From: Holophagales bacterium
GTDB taxonomy: Bacteria > Acidobacteriota > Holophagae > Holophagales > Holophagaceae
Length of the DNA: 8,363 bases
Reading direction: 5' to 3'
Assembly: GCA_031283145.1 (NCBI GenBank)
Contig: JAITCJ010000171.1
Span: 1-8,363 of the forward strand
The notes beneath the pieces were generated by a model. That model saw only the letters and a program-made list of their open reading frames with translations. It was not told the origin of the DNA and did not search any database. Each line of letters opens with the position of its first letter. Position 1 is the stretch's first letter. Below are positions 1 through 7,416 of the stretch, one piece after another. Both the position numbers and the translations under genes were made by a program.

Positions 1-65
1 TAAGTTGAGTTGCTATATAAACAACAATTTTTTACAATCAACCCAGCATTTACAGCTTACCACAG

Positions 66-93
66 CAAAAACCGCCTGAGGAATCAGGCGGTT
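66..93 (-). terminator. Intrinsic terminator after the tRNA pair
   Basis: Two 10-base arms at 70-79 and 84-93 (AACCGCCTGA and TCAGGCGGTT on the plus strand) form a perfect GC-rich stem with a 4-base loop. Read on the minus strand the stem runs into a short T tract (66-71 in plus coordinates, partly inside the stem). It lies a few bases past the CCA end of tRNA-Glu. This is the expected end of the leftward transcript carrying both tRNAs and possibly murI. No comparable T tract follows on the plus strand, so it is directional. Confidence 0.88.
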
Positions 94-96
94 ACT

Positions 97-171
97 TGGT
101 AGGGCTAACGGGATTTGAACCCGTGTTGCCGCCGTGAAAGGGCGGTGTCCTAACCCCTAGACGATAGCCCC
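97..171 (-). tRNA. tRNA-Glu (anticodon UUC)
   Basis: The minus strand folds as a full cloverleaf. The acceptor arm is GGGGCTA against TAGCCCT (one G-T pair at the end). The anticodon stem CCGCC/GGCGG encloses the loop CTTTCAC, giving anticodon TTC (UUC in RNA), which reads GAA/GAG. The T arm has the usual TTCGAAT loop. The discriminator base is A, and the CCA end is encoded in the DNA (97-99). The gene sits 10 nt downstream of tRNA-Lys and just before a strong terminator, so the two are very probably cotranscribed. I found no mismatch suggesting decay. Confidence 0.97.
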
Positions 172-181
172 AAGGTGTTTG

Positions 182-257
182 TGGTGGGTCCAGCGCGACT
201 CGAACGCGCGACCAACGGCTTAAAAGGCCGCTGCTCTACCGGCTGAGCTATGGACCC
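182..257 (-). tRNA. tRNA-Lys (anticodon UUU)
   Basis: The minus strand gives acceptor arm GGGTCCA paired with TGGACCC, and a D arm containing AGCTCAGCCGGTAGAGC. The anticodon stem GCGGC/GCCGT encloses the loop CTTTTAA, giving anticodon TTT (UUU in RNA). The T arm is GCGCG-TTCGAGT-CGCGC. The discriminator is A and CCA is encoded (182-184). It is the first of a two-tRNA cluster reading leftward, with a possible promoter about 25 nt upstream and murI further upstream. Confidence 0.97.
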
Positions 258-282
258 ATGCCGATGCCGGCAAGGACATTTG

Positions 283-311
283 AGAATGCCTTGTTTTTAA
301 GATTAAGTCAA
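283..311 (-). promoter_or_regulatory. Possible promoter for the tRNA pair
   Basis: On the minus strand a TTGACT hexamer (306-311) is followed after exactly 17 nt by CATTCT (283-288). This would start RNA some 20 nt before tRNA-Lys. The -35 matches consensus at five of six positions, the -10 at only three, so the call is weak. The -35 sits inside one arm of the hairpin at 285-317. If it is not a promoter, the tRNAs must be read from murI. Confidence 0.38.
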
Positions 312-322
312 GGCATTTTTTT
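285..322 (+). terminator. Terminator-like hairpin facing rightward
   Basis: AATGCCTTG (285-293) and CAAGGCATT (309-317) pair perfectly over 9 bp around a 15-nt loop. On the plus strand the stem runs straight into seven Ts (316-322). The shape is an intrinsic terminator on the plus strand, yet no plus-strand gene lies upstream in the window. On the minus strand, where murI ends just before it, the stem is not followed by a T tract. Its role is therefore unclear: it may stop antisense transcripts entering murI, or be an imperfect end for murI. Confidence 0.45.
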
Positions 323-335
323 ATAGCCGATCAAT

Positions 336-1196
336 TCAAGTGTGAAGCAACTTGCCGCCCTCCCACCTTAAAGCATGGACGGGGTGCGATTCACCGATGA
401 GTACAGGTGAGAGTTCGCTCAATTTTGCCGGACTGCCCGTTGTGCAAAATTGTACACGGCCCGATGGGCGCGGAACTTCGGTATCGGGCGTCTTTTCATT
501 AAGCAGCCTGTCAACCTGGCGAGCGACAGCGGGGGATGGATCAATTATTTCGACGCCGGTTCCCACGATTGATTTGATGAGGGGGATGACAAAAGGATAG
601 TGGGTACAGCCGAGAACTATTGAATCCGCGCCGGCTTCCAACATTGGATTTAAGGCTTCTTCCAGAATTGATCTGGTAGCCGTACCGTCCAAATCGCCTG
701 CTTCAATGCTTTGCACCAACCCCGAACATGTGCTTGTCAGAACCTGTACATTGGCAGCGAAACGCTCCATCACAGAAGCGTAAAGCTTTCCCTGAAATGT
801 AGCAGGAGTGGCCAACACTCCGACGGTGCCGGAGCTTGACAAGTTTGCGGCGGGCTTTACAGCCGGTTCCATGCCCACAAATGGAATTTGGGGGAAATCC
901 TCACGCAGACTGTGCAGAGCGGCGGCAGAGGCAGCGTTGCATGCTGCTACTACCAAATCCGCTCCCTCTTTAAGCAAGTAATTTGTTATACCCGTCGCAA
1001 ACTCCCTCACCTGTTCTAGGGGTCTGGAACCGTAAGGAACATGGGCTTGGTCCGCCACAAAGTGAATATTGACGTCCTGGCGCAGCGCTCTGATCGCTCT
1101 GAGCACTGAGAGTCCGCCAACGCCGGAATCAAATATGCCGACAGTAAAAGGCGAGCGCGGGGAGGACATATCGAAAATCACCAAGGACTTGCTCAT
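336..1196 (-). CDS. murI: Glutamate racemase
   Basis: Cytoplasmic cofactor-independent racemase converting L-glutamate to D-glutamate, the precursor for the second residue of the peptidoglycan stem peptide. Numbering from the ATG at 1196 (286 residues, normal length), the N-terminal Asp motif is IFDSGVGGLS (D23), the first catalytic Cys is C86 in AACNAAS, and the second is C197 with His199 in GCTHYPF. The family usually has CNTAS, so Ala88 replaces the common Thr. Start choice is uncertain. A TTG at 1199 directly precedes the ATG at 1196, but neither has a clear ribosome site. A later ATG at 1169 has GGTGAT about nine bases upstream and would give a protein starting ten residues before the Asp motif, closer to short family members. 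The gene follows the sensor kinase after 124 nt in which I see no convincing promoter or terminator. The two tRNAs lie downstream on the same strand. Confidence 0.95.
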   Translation of the reverse strand: MSKSLVIFDMSSPRSPFTVGIFDSGVGGLSVLRAIRALRQDVNIHFVADQAHVPYGSRPLEQVREFATGITNYLLKEGADLVVAACNAASAAALHSLREDFPQIPFVGMEPAVKPAANLSSSGTVGVLATPATFQGKLYASVMERFAANVQVLTSTCSGLVQSIEAGDLDGTATRSILEEALNPMLEAGADSIVLGCTHYPFVIPLIKSIVGTGVEIIDPSPAVARQVDRLLNEKTPDTEVPRPSGRVQFCTTGSPAKLSELSPVLIGESHPVHALRWEGGKLLHT

Positions 1197-1323
1197 CAAA
1201 GCGTTTCATACAAGAATACCCACTTGCTTCCGTCGGATATTTGAAATTGAAATTTATCATGTGTTCCAAACGTAAAGGTAGCTGACCGCTGGAATTTCTT
1301 TTAAGAACCTTTGAATGGTCTGT

Positions 1324-3876
1324 TCAATGGCTTAACTTAGGTTTAGCTCCCCCAATTTTTATAGTACTGGTAAGTATTTCTGCGGCATCACGAAATTCAG
1401 AGAGCAGCACAAGGTTAAAAATGGTTGAGACCATATTGTCGGTTTCGTTGTCGAGACGCATTAAAGAAAGCTCCGCTAAGAGCTTGTCGGCCATGCCCAC
1501 ATTCTCAGTATCCAGAGCTTTTTTAAGATTAAGGAAAATTGCGGCAGCGTTGTCCTCAACAATTTTTTTGTCTGCTCTTTCGCTTTTGTTAAACGGCAAT
1601 GATTCTCTATAAACAGTCAGCGCGGTCTCAATGCGCTTAATCATATAAGAAAGCTGACCGCGAAATTCGTCAACGCGTTCACTTATAAACGCCATGTCGC
1701 CGCGTCTTCCGGCATCCTCCAATGCCCTTGCCTCCTCGGACAAGGCTGCCGCTCCTATACTGGCGGACGCGCTCTTTAGCGCGTGTACCTGTGTAATAAA
1801 GTTCTTAAGGTTGACCAGGGCATAAGGGGCATTCAAAAATTCAGTTCTCGCGTTCGCGTCGCGGCAGTAAAGTTCGATTACGTCCCTGTAAGCGGCATTT
1901 GTTCCGCCTGTCATGGCGATGCCTTTGATTACATCCAGTCCATCAATTTTAGCCAGACTATCTTCGGACGACTCGTCTTTCAACTCAGCATCGACGTCGC
2001 TCCGCATGTTGACAGACTTCCGCTTCTCGGCAGGAGCCCACTTTTCGATCAGCCTGTTCAGGTTCGCCATCTCCAGAGGTTTGGGTAAAAAGTCGTTGAA
2101 GCCGTTTTTCAGGAAAGATTCCTGTGCTTCAATAAAGACATTTGCCGTAAAAGCCGCGATGGGCAATTTCTCGAAACGTTCGCCAAGAGCGCGGATGGCG
2201 GCAACTGTCTCAAAACCATCCATATCAGGCATCATGTGATCCATCAGCACAAGATCGTAATTACGCTTCTCAACCAGTTCAATAGCTTCCTTCCCGGTCA
2301 GGCAGACGTCTGTCTTTATGCGATATGGCGCCAGGAATCCCTTAGCGACTTTCAGGTTCATCTCTATGTCGTCCACAACCAATACACGAAAATCAGGCAC
2401 AATAAAGTTGACTTTCTCAGGTTTCGCTATGGCAGGAGTCTTGTTCTCAAAAATGCCAATAAAGGCGCTATCCGTATCTACTTGTTGCCGGATAGTGGCA
2501 GTGAAAAATGATCCTGTCCCATATTCGCTCTCCACTCTCACATCCCCTCCCATCGCGCGGCAGAGCATGCGGGTGATAGAGAGACCCAGTCCAGTACCCT
2601 CAATATTGCTGTTGTATCTGTCTTCAATTCTGGAAAAATCAGTAAACAGACGGTTAATATCCTTTGGTTTTATACCCATGCCGCTGTCGGATACCTCTAA
2701 AGTCAATTCAACGCTGTTCGCGCTCTCGCGCCGACAACGAGCCGTAAATTTTACAAAGCCCTTATGTGTGTATTTAACGGCGTTTGATAAGAGGTTGAGC
2801 AAAATCTCCCTCACTCGCGCCTCATCGCCATTCAGGATATCGGGTATGTCAGGGGCTATGTCAACAATGAAATTCAGGTCTTTAGCGTATTCAGATTTCA
2901 TCTTCATACGCGTGAGCACGATTGCGTTGTTGAAAAGAGAATACACACTGTAGGGCGCAACAACGAAATGGCTTTTGCCGGACTCTACAGCGGAAAGATC
3001 CAAAATGCCGTTGATGATGGCAAGCAGATTGGCTCCGGCCTGTCTAATGTTGGCTATGTGTTCTAATCCATGAGGCTTCCCATAGTCTCTCACGGCCAAA
3101 TCGGTTATGCCTATTATGGCGTTCATGGGTGTGCGGATCTCGTGACTCATGTGAGACAAGAAGCGGCTTTTAGCCGCGCTGGCATCCTTAGCCGCGTTGG
3201 CTTCACGTTGGTACTTGACGAATCCGAAAATACCAACGCCAAATACGATGGCGGACGATATCATCTCCGTAGCAAAAAGCAATCTCCTGTATTTATGCAG
3301 TTCTAGCATATATTTGTCATTGATATCAACACCACAGTAGTACGCGGTCTTGTTGCCGTCAACGTCGCGCACAGGGGTGTAAGCCGAGATAAGTCCATCC
3401 CAGCCGGGGGCGTAAACGCCCAGTTGGCTCACGTGTACTTTCCCTTCTATAACCGGCAGAAATTCCGGTAAGTTTTTCAGAAGCTCGGGTTCTTTGTCAA
3501 TGCCCACCCTTGTTTTTTCATCGAAGTCATTATCAACGATGTACTGGAACATGTCGTTGTTCTCTACCCTAAGGTAGTAGGCATAAAAGACTCCGGTCTC
3601 ATTGGCAAAGTCAACAAGTTTCTGGCGCAGAGCCTGGTAGCTCTCTTTTTTTACGTCCTCTCTGTCGCGGTACGCGCTGAGTTCCTCCGCCGTAACCATT
3701 GCTGCAAGCCGTTTGCTTGCCTCTGAGAGCTTGCCTCTGATGTTCTCCTGGCTTTCTGAAATAATGTTGGAAATCAAGCGGTTTGAAATGAGCGATACGG
3801 AGAGTACTGTTAAACTGGCAACGGCAAAGAGGTGCAACAGTAAAAACGACTGAAAAAATTTTTTAATTCTCTCCAT
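1324..3876 (-). CDS. Membrane hybrid sensor histidine kinase with receiver and HPt domains
   Basis: An 850-residue inner-membrane kinase. Membrane segments lie near residues 11-32 and 200-220. The external segment between them (about 35-198) looks like a Cache/PDC-type sensor, from the PGWDGLISAYTPVRD stretch and the final YYCGVDIN strand. The HisKA domain has H245 in SHMSHEIRTP. The ATPase domain has N365 in NLLSNAVKYT, D397 in DSGMGI and the GTGLGL box at 427-432. The receiver domain (about 496-613) has D502/D503, phosphoacceptor D546, T577 and K599. The HPt domain (about 645-750) has H698 in VHALKSAS. About 85 residues follow the HPt (766-850), helical and unassigned. All relay residues are present, so H245 to D546 to H698 is expected. 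ATG 3876 has GAGGG just upstream and lies 15 nt after the response-regulator gene, so the two form an operon. The ligand cannot be told. Confidence 0.93.
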   Translation of the reverse strand: MERIKKFFQSFLLLHLFAVASLTVLSVSLISNRLISNIISESQENIRGKLSEASKRLAAMVTAEELSAYRDREDVKKESYQALRQKLVDFANETGVFYAYYLRVENNDMFQYIVDNDFDEKTRVGIDKEPELLKNLPEFLPVIEGKVHVSQLGVYAPGWDGLISAYTPVRDVDGNKTAYYCGVDINDKYMLELHKYRRLLFATEMISSAIVFGVGIFGFVKYQREANAAKDASAAKSRFLSHMSHEIRTPMNAIIGITDLAVRDYGKPHGLEHIANIRQAGANLLAIINGILDLSAVESGKSHFVVAPYSVYSLFNNAIVLTRMKMKSEYAKDLNFIVDIAPDIPDILNGDEARVREILLNLLSNAVKYTHKGFVKFTARCRRESANSVELTLEVSDSGMGIKPKDINRLFTDFSRIEDRYNSNIEGTGLGLSITRMLCRAMGGDVRVESEYGTGSFFTATIRQQVDTDSAFIGIFENKTPAIAKPEKVNFIVPDFRVLVVDDIEMNLKVAKGFLAPYRIKTDVCLTGKEAIELVEKRNYDLVLMDHMMPDMDGFETVAAIRALGERFEKLPIAAFTANVFIEAQESFLKNGFNDFLPKPLEMANLNRLIEKWAPAEKRKSVNMRSDVDAELKDESSEDSLAKIDGLDVIKGIAMTGGTNAAYRDVIELYCRDANARTEFLNAPYALVNLKNFITQVHALKSASASIGAAALSEEARALEDAGRRGDMAFISERVDEFRGQLSYMIKRIETALTVYRESLPFNKSERADKKIVEDNAAAIFLNLKKALDTENVGMADKLLAELSLMRLDNETDNMVSTIFNLVLLSEFRDAAEILTSTIKIGGAKPKLSH

Positions 3877-3891
3877 GCGTCCCTCGCAGGG

Positions 3892-5016
3892 TTAAAGTTT
3901 CAAAATGAGGTGCGCGGATGTGGCGAATTGATCAGCTACTTGCTCGAATACATCAACAAGGACGGGATCAAAGTGCTTCCCTTTTTCTTTAAGGATTATC
4001 CGAAAGGCTTCTTCATGCGGGAAGGCTTTTTTGTAGGGTCGTTCAGAAATGAGCGCGTCGTACACATCGGCCATGGCCATGAGCCTTCCAAGCAACGGAA
4101 TTGCATCGCCGGATAATCCGTTGGGATAGCCGCTGCCGTCCCATTTTTCATGGTGCGCCTCGACAAAAATTTTCGCGTATTTTAATAGGTCAGCGTCAGG
4201 TATTTCACTTTCCATGTGTTCAATAATTTTGACGCCAAATTCAACGTGTTTTTTAATTTTCTCAAATTCCTCCTTTGTAAGGCTGCCGGGTTTTTTCAGT
4301 ATATTGTCCGAGATGACGATCTTGCCCAAGTCGTGAAGCTGGGATGATTCAAGCATCAAGCCGATGTCCCACGCCATCGCCTGATCTCGGTAAGGACCAT
4401 CCTTCCGCAGTTTTTGCATCAACACACTTAAAACACGCTGTGTGCGCTCTATGTGCTTGCCTGTAACATCGTCTCGGTTTTCCACCAGGTTGGCCATGCT
4501 CCTGAAGATAGCGCTTTGCAGTTTAAGGATGTTGCCGGTCTTTTCTTCAACCATCTTCTGGAGATTTGCGTTGAGACGTTTTACTTCCATAACGCTGGAT
4601 TTAAGCTCCTCCGCCTGATGTTCCAGCCGGAACTTCTGAGCTTCAACCATGAGATGCAATTCCACTCTCTTGTGCAGAAGCTGGGGCATGAAAGGTTTAG
4701 ATATATAGTCAATGGCTCCCAGCAGGAGTCCTTCCAGTTCGCTTTCCGCATCCTCTTTAGCAGTCAGGAAAATAACGGGAATGCTGCTCGTGGCGGATTT
4801 GGACTTGAGAATTTTTAATGCTTCAAAGCCGTCCATTTCCGGCATGTCCATATCAAGCAAAATCAGATCGGGTTTATTGCGCTCAAGCAGGTCAAACATT
4901 TTTGCCGCGGACGGCATGGTGAACACGTTGTAAAACTGCGCAAGGGCATTTTTTGCGACCATCAAATTTGTGATGTTGTCATCCACGACCATCACTATCG
5001 CACGTTCACTATCCAT
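3892..5016 (-). CDS. Response regulator with HD-GYP output domain (probable c-di-GMP phosphodiesterase)
   Basis: A 374-residue cytoplasmic regulator. The receiver domain (about 6-122) has acidic pair D12/D13, phosphoacceptor D55 in LILLDMDMPEMDG, T85 and K107. A charged helical linker, probably coiled coil, spans about 123-162. The HD-GYP domain (about 165-360) has H188 in GKHIERT, the HD pair H228/D229 in LHDLGK, H257, H288/H289 in HHEKWDGSGYP, and D317 in ADVYDAL followed by RPYK. These are the metal ligands and GYP signature of cyclic-di-GMP phosphodiesterases that yield pGpG or GMP, so activity is predicted. The ATG at 5016 has only a weak upstream purine stretch. The gene lies 72 nt after der with no visible terminator between, and 15 nt before the hybrid kinase, its likely phosphodonor through the HPt domain. 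The regulated behaviour (motility, biofilm or other) is not visible. Confidence 0.93.
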   Translation of the reverse strand: MDSERAIVMVVDDNITNLMVAKNALAQFYNVFTMPSAAKMFDLLERNKPDLILLDMDMPEMDGFEALKILKSKSATSSIPVIFLTAKEDAESELEGLLLGAIDYISKPFMPQLLHKRVELHLMVEAQKFRLEHQAEELKSSVMEVKRLNANLQKMVEEKTGNILKLQSAIFRSMANLVENRDDVTGKHIERTQRVLSVLMQKLRKDGPYRDQAMAWDIGLMLESSQLHDLGKIVISDNILKKPGSLTKEEFEKIKKHVEFGVKIIEHMESEIPDADLLKYAKIFVEAHHEKWDGSGYPNGLSGDAIPLLGRLMAMADVYDALISERPYKKAFPHEEAFRIILKEKGKHFDPVLVDVFEQVADQFATSAHLILKL

Positions 5017-5088
5017 AAGGTGTTTCTCAAAAAATCAGGCAAATCAAAGTGTATCAAATGAACCCGCAATAATTTTATATCATTTTTT

Positions 5089-6525
5089 TTACTTTTTATG
5101 CCCTTTGCGTCCTGGTTTCAATCCTTCCCCGACATCCAAAATCTTTCGGACCCTGGCCTTAGTTTTAACAGGCTCATCTCCTTTTTGCTTCTTCTGGAGA
5201 GAAAATCGTATTGGAGTGCCAATAAAATTGAACTCATCGCGCAGCCGGTTTTCTAGGTAACGAAGGTAACTGAAGTGAATATTGATTGTATTTGCTTTAA
5301 TAACAAAGCTTGGGGGTCTGACGCCGACTTGCGTCATAAAAAACAATTTTGGAAGTTTGCCATCAACGGCATGGGGACTCATGGCCGCCACAGATTCACG
5401 CAGAAAGCGGTTCAATTCCCCTGTGGGAACCCTTAGCGAATGAGAATCCGCGACTTCATAGGCAAGGCCGAACAGCTTGGAAACCCTCTGGCCGGTGAGG
5501 GCTGAAACAAAAATAATCGGGGCGTGCCGGATAAAGCCCAGATCGCGCCTGATACGCTCTTCCATTTGTATGGCCGTATAGCCGTCTTTTTCAACGGTGT
5601 CCCACTTGTTTATCACAAGTATTACAGCCGCGCCCGCCTCCTGAGCGTACCCGGCTATGACGGCGTCCTGGTGCGTCACTCCCTCCGCGGCGTCTATCAA
5701 TAAAAAACTGACATCGGCTCTGGCCATTGACTGTTTGGCTTTCAAAATGGACAGTATTTCCGCTCCTTCTGTGGTTTTACCCTTTCGCCTGATACCAGCC
5801 GTGTCTATCAGACGATAAATCACATCGTCGCGCTTAAATATTGTGTCAACGGCGTCTCTTGTGGTTCCGGCAATCTCGCTGACCAAACTACGCTCAAAGC
5901 CCAGTAGACAATTTGTAAGGCTCGACTTGCCCACATTGGGACGTCCAATTACAGCGAGCCTCAATTCATCAGACTTGTCATACTCCTCTATTTCTTCAGG
6001 CGCGCGGTGGAAAGGCAGCGCGTTTCTGACAGATTCCAGCAGGTCAGCCACGCCATCGCCGTGGGCGGAGCTGATCACATGTATTTCCTCAAAGCCAAGC
6101 TCATAAAAAGCCCCGTCTGGAGCGCCGCCTTTCATGCCATCCAGTTTGTTGACTACTAAAATGGCTGGTTTACCCAGACGCATAACTTTTTGGGCGATTT
6201 CAGCGTCGCCCGTTGTAAAACCTGACTGAGCGTCTGTCATCATCAGAATTACATGAGCCTCTTTCAGAGCGCTCTCAGCCATACGCGTAATGCCTTGCGT
6301 GATTATATCATCGCCCTCAAAATCAAGCCCCCCTGTGTCTATCAGGTCAAAAGCCTCAACCTGATCGCCCGAATCGTTCAAACAGACAACGCGCCCATAG
6401 GAGCGATCGCGCGTCATTCCAGGCAAATCATGAACTAACGCGGCCCGGCTGCGCGTAATTCTGTTAAACAGCGTGGATTTACCCACATTGGGACGTCCGC
6501 AGATGGCGACAAGTGGTAATTTCAA
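5089..6525 (-). CDS. der: Ribosome biogenesis GTPase Der (EngA)
   Basis: Tandem-GTPase protein that helps mature the large ribosomal subunit; usually essential. The 478 residues carry two complete G domains. The first has GRPNVGKS at 10-17, PGMTRD at 35-40, DTGG at 63-66, NKLD at 126-129 and SSAHG at 152-156. The second has GRPNVGKS at 194-201, AGTTRD at 219-224, DTAG at 241-244, NKWD at 306-309 and SALTG at 341-345. A KH-like domain follows (about 355-445), then a basic tail ending GRKGHKK. The start is a TTG at 6525: an in-frame TAA lies four codons upstream and no ATG or GTG occurs before the first G1 motif. No Shine-Dalgarno precedes it. The TTG overlaps the TGA of a short upstream reading frame, so translation is probably coupled. 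The response-regulator gene follows after 72 nt. Confidence 0.97.
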   Translation of the reverse strand: MKLPLVAICGRPNVGKSTLFNRITRSRAALVHDLPGMTRDRSYGRVVCLNDSGDQVEAFDLIDTGGLDFEGDDIITQGITRMAESALKEAHVILMMTDAQSGFTTGDAEIAQKVMRLGKPAILVVNKLDGMKGGAPDGAFYELGFEEIHVISSAHGDGVADLLESVRNALPFHRAPEEIEEYDKSDELRLAVIGRPNVGKSSLTNCLLGFERSLVSEIAGTTRDAVDTIFKRDDVIYRLIDTAGIRRKGKTTEGAEILSILKAKQSMARADVSFLLIDAAEGVTHQDAVIAGYAQEAGAAVILVINKWDTVEKDGYTAIQMEERIRRDLGFIRHAPIIFVSALTGQRVSKLFGLAYEVADSHSLRVPTGELNRFLRESVAAMSPHAVDGKLPKLFFMTQVGVRPPSFVIKANTINIHFSYLRYLENRLRDEFNFIGTPIRFSLQKKQKGDEPVKTKARVRKILDVGEGLKPGRKGHKK

Positions 6526-6656
6526 AGTTTTTTAACCGATATATAAAATTCAAACAACATGTCCGGCCGCCAGGGGCAGGGATAGCGCTCAAAGGCATTG
6601 GCTCCTTGATTCAATACATACCGTTCTGCCAAACCTATGTAAATCTGCTCATACAT
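6522..6656 (-). CDS. Short reading frame overlapping the der start, possibly the tail of a disrupted gene
   Basis: An ATG at 6656 opens 44 codons, beginning MYEQIYIGLAERYVL and ending EFYISVKKL, with the TGA (6522-6524) overlapping the TTG start of der. GGTGGA lies about seven bases before the ATG and could serve as ribosome site. I do not recognise the product. It is rich in aromatic residues, with FERYPCPWRPD in the middle, and looks like the C-terminal end of a folded protein rather than a leader peptide. In this frame a stop occurs about 11 codons upstream, within the 3' end of the tnpB remnant. The simplest reading is that an insertion cut an older gene that ended in overlap with der, leaving this tail. 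No matching N-terminal part is visible on the far side of the element. A genuine small gene is the alternative. Confidence 0.5.
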   Translation of the reverse strand: MYEQIYIGLAERYVLNQGANAFERYPCPWRPDMLFEFYISVKKL

Positions 6657-7416
6657 GCGCAAATCCACCGTTGACTTCCTGCTTCAATGAGGGCAGTTTC
6701 ACTCTGGATTTACACCCAGAGCCTCCCTCTCCACAGGCTGACACCGTGGAACTCACGGCCATGTTTCTTAAATTTATCGCAGCGTTAATGTCTCGGTCAT
6801 GTTGTTTGCCACAATCAGGACATTGCCATTTCCTTATTGACAGGGGCATGTCATTTTGTTTATGTCCACAGTTTGAACATGTCTTTGAACTGGCAAAAAA
6901 CCTGTCCGCCACTATCACACTGCCGCCGCGCCATTCCGCTTTGTATTCCAACTGACGCCTAAACTCAAAGAAACTCATGTCAGCTATGGAACGGTATAAT
7001 CTCCTGTTGCTCTGCATACCTCTTATGTTCAAATCCTCAATCCCGATTACTTCAAACTGGTCATTGCTTATTGAAAACCTGTCACGTACTCCTTTCTTTC
7101 TGAAAACCAGATATTTGGCTCTTTTGGCAAAGAAATTCTGAAATGCCTGGCCTAATTGTATAATCGCCAATTGGGGAGCGCACTTGGTGACTTCCAGCAT
7201 CCAGGGGAATTGTTCTCTTTTAATGGCGTTCAGTTGTCTGCGTAATGCCATCCGATCCGGTTTTGGCAGACTGTTATCCGCGCTCCACGCTTCATACTGC
7301 TTTTGCCATTCCGCCAATGCCCAGTTGTACGCGAATCTGGCGCACCCTGCGGCCTTTGCGAAATACGTCCACTGCTTGTTGTTTGGGTCTAACGCTATTT
7401 TGTGGGCTATTAACAC
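6649..7416 (-). pseudogene. tnpB: tnpB (IS605/IS607 RNA-guided nuclease) with in-frame internal deletion
   Basis: TnpB proteins are RuvC-like, RNA-guided endonucleases of IS200/IS605 and IS607 elements, usually about 370-420 residues. This frame has 255. The N-terminus is typical (MLIAHKIALD, then RFAYNWALAEW at 27-37), continuing to KYLVFRKKGVRDRFSISNDQ at 101-120. It then jumps at about 121-124 (DNA 7045-7056) directly to IGIEDLNIRGM. The missing middle would hold the first RuvC motif with its catalytic Asp. The second-motif Glu (E127), the zinc finger (C180, C183, C199, C202) and the third motif DRDINAA (207-213) remain. The join is in frame with no stop, so a stable protein could be made, but DNA cutting is not expected. 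The GTG start at 7416 has GGAG five bases upstream and overlaps the tnpA stop. The final GGFAHV may come from flanking DNA. Confidence 0.82.

Noticed and set aside
1..65. Left edge of the window
   Set aside because: AT-rich sequence after the tRNA terminator with no gene, repeat or recognisable site.
1200..1323. Possible promoter or terminator between the kinase and murI
   Set aside because: I found only weak hexamers and a very short imperfect hairpin near 1298-1310; nothing I could support.
2318..2953. Plus-strand open frame of 211 codons inside the kinase gene
   Set aside because: It lies wholly antisense to well-conserved kinase and ATPase motifs, has no recognisable domain and no ribosome site; it is a shadow of the real gene.
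5017..5088. Candidate promoter for the response regulator between it and der
   Set aside because: TATAAA- and TACACT-like hexamers occur, but none has a partner -35 at 16-18 nt; AT-richness alone is not enough.
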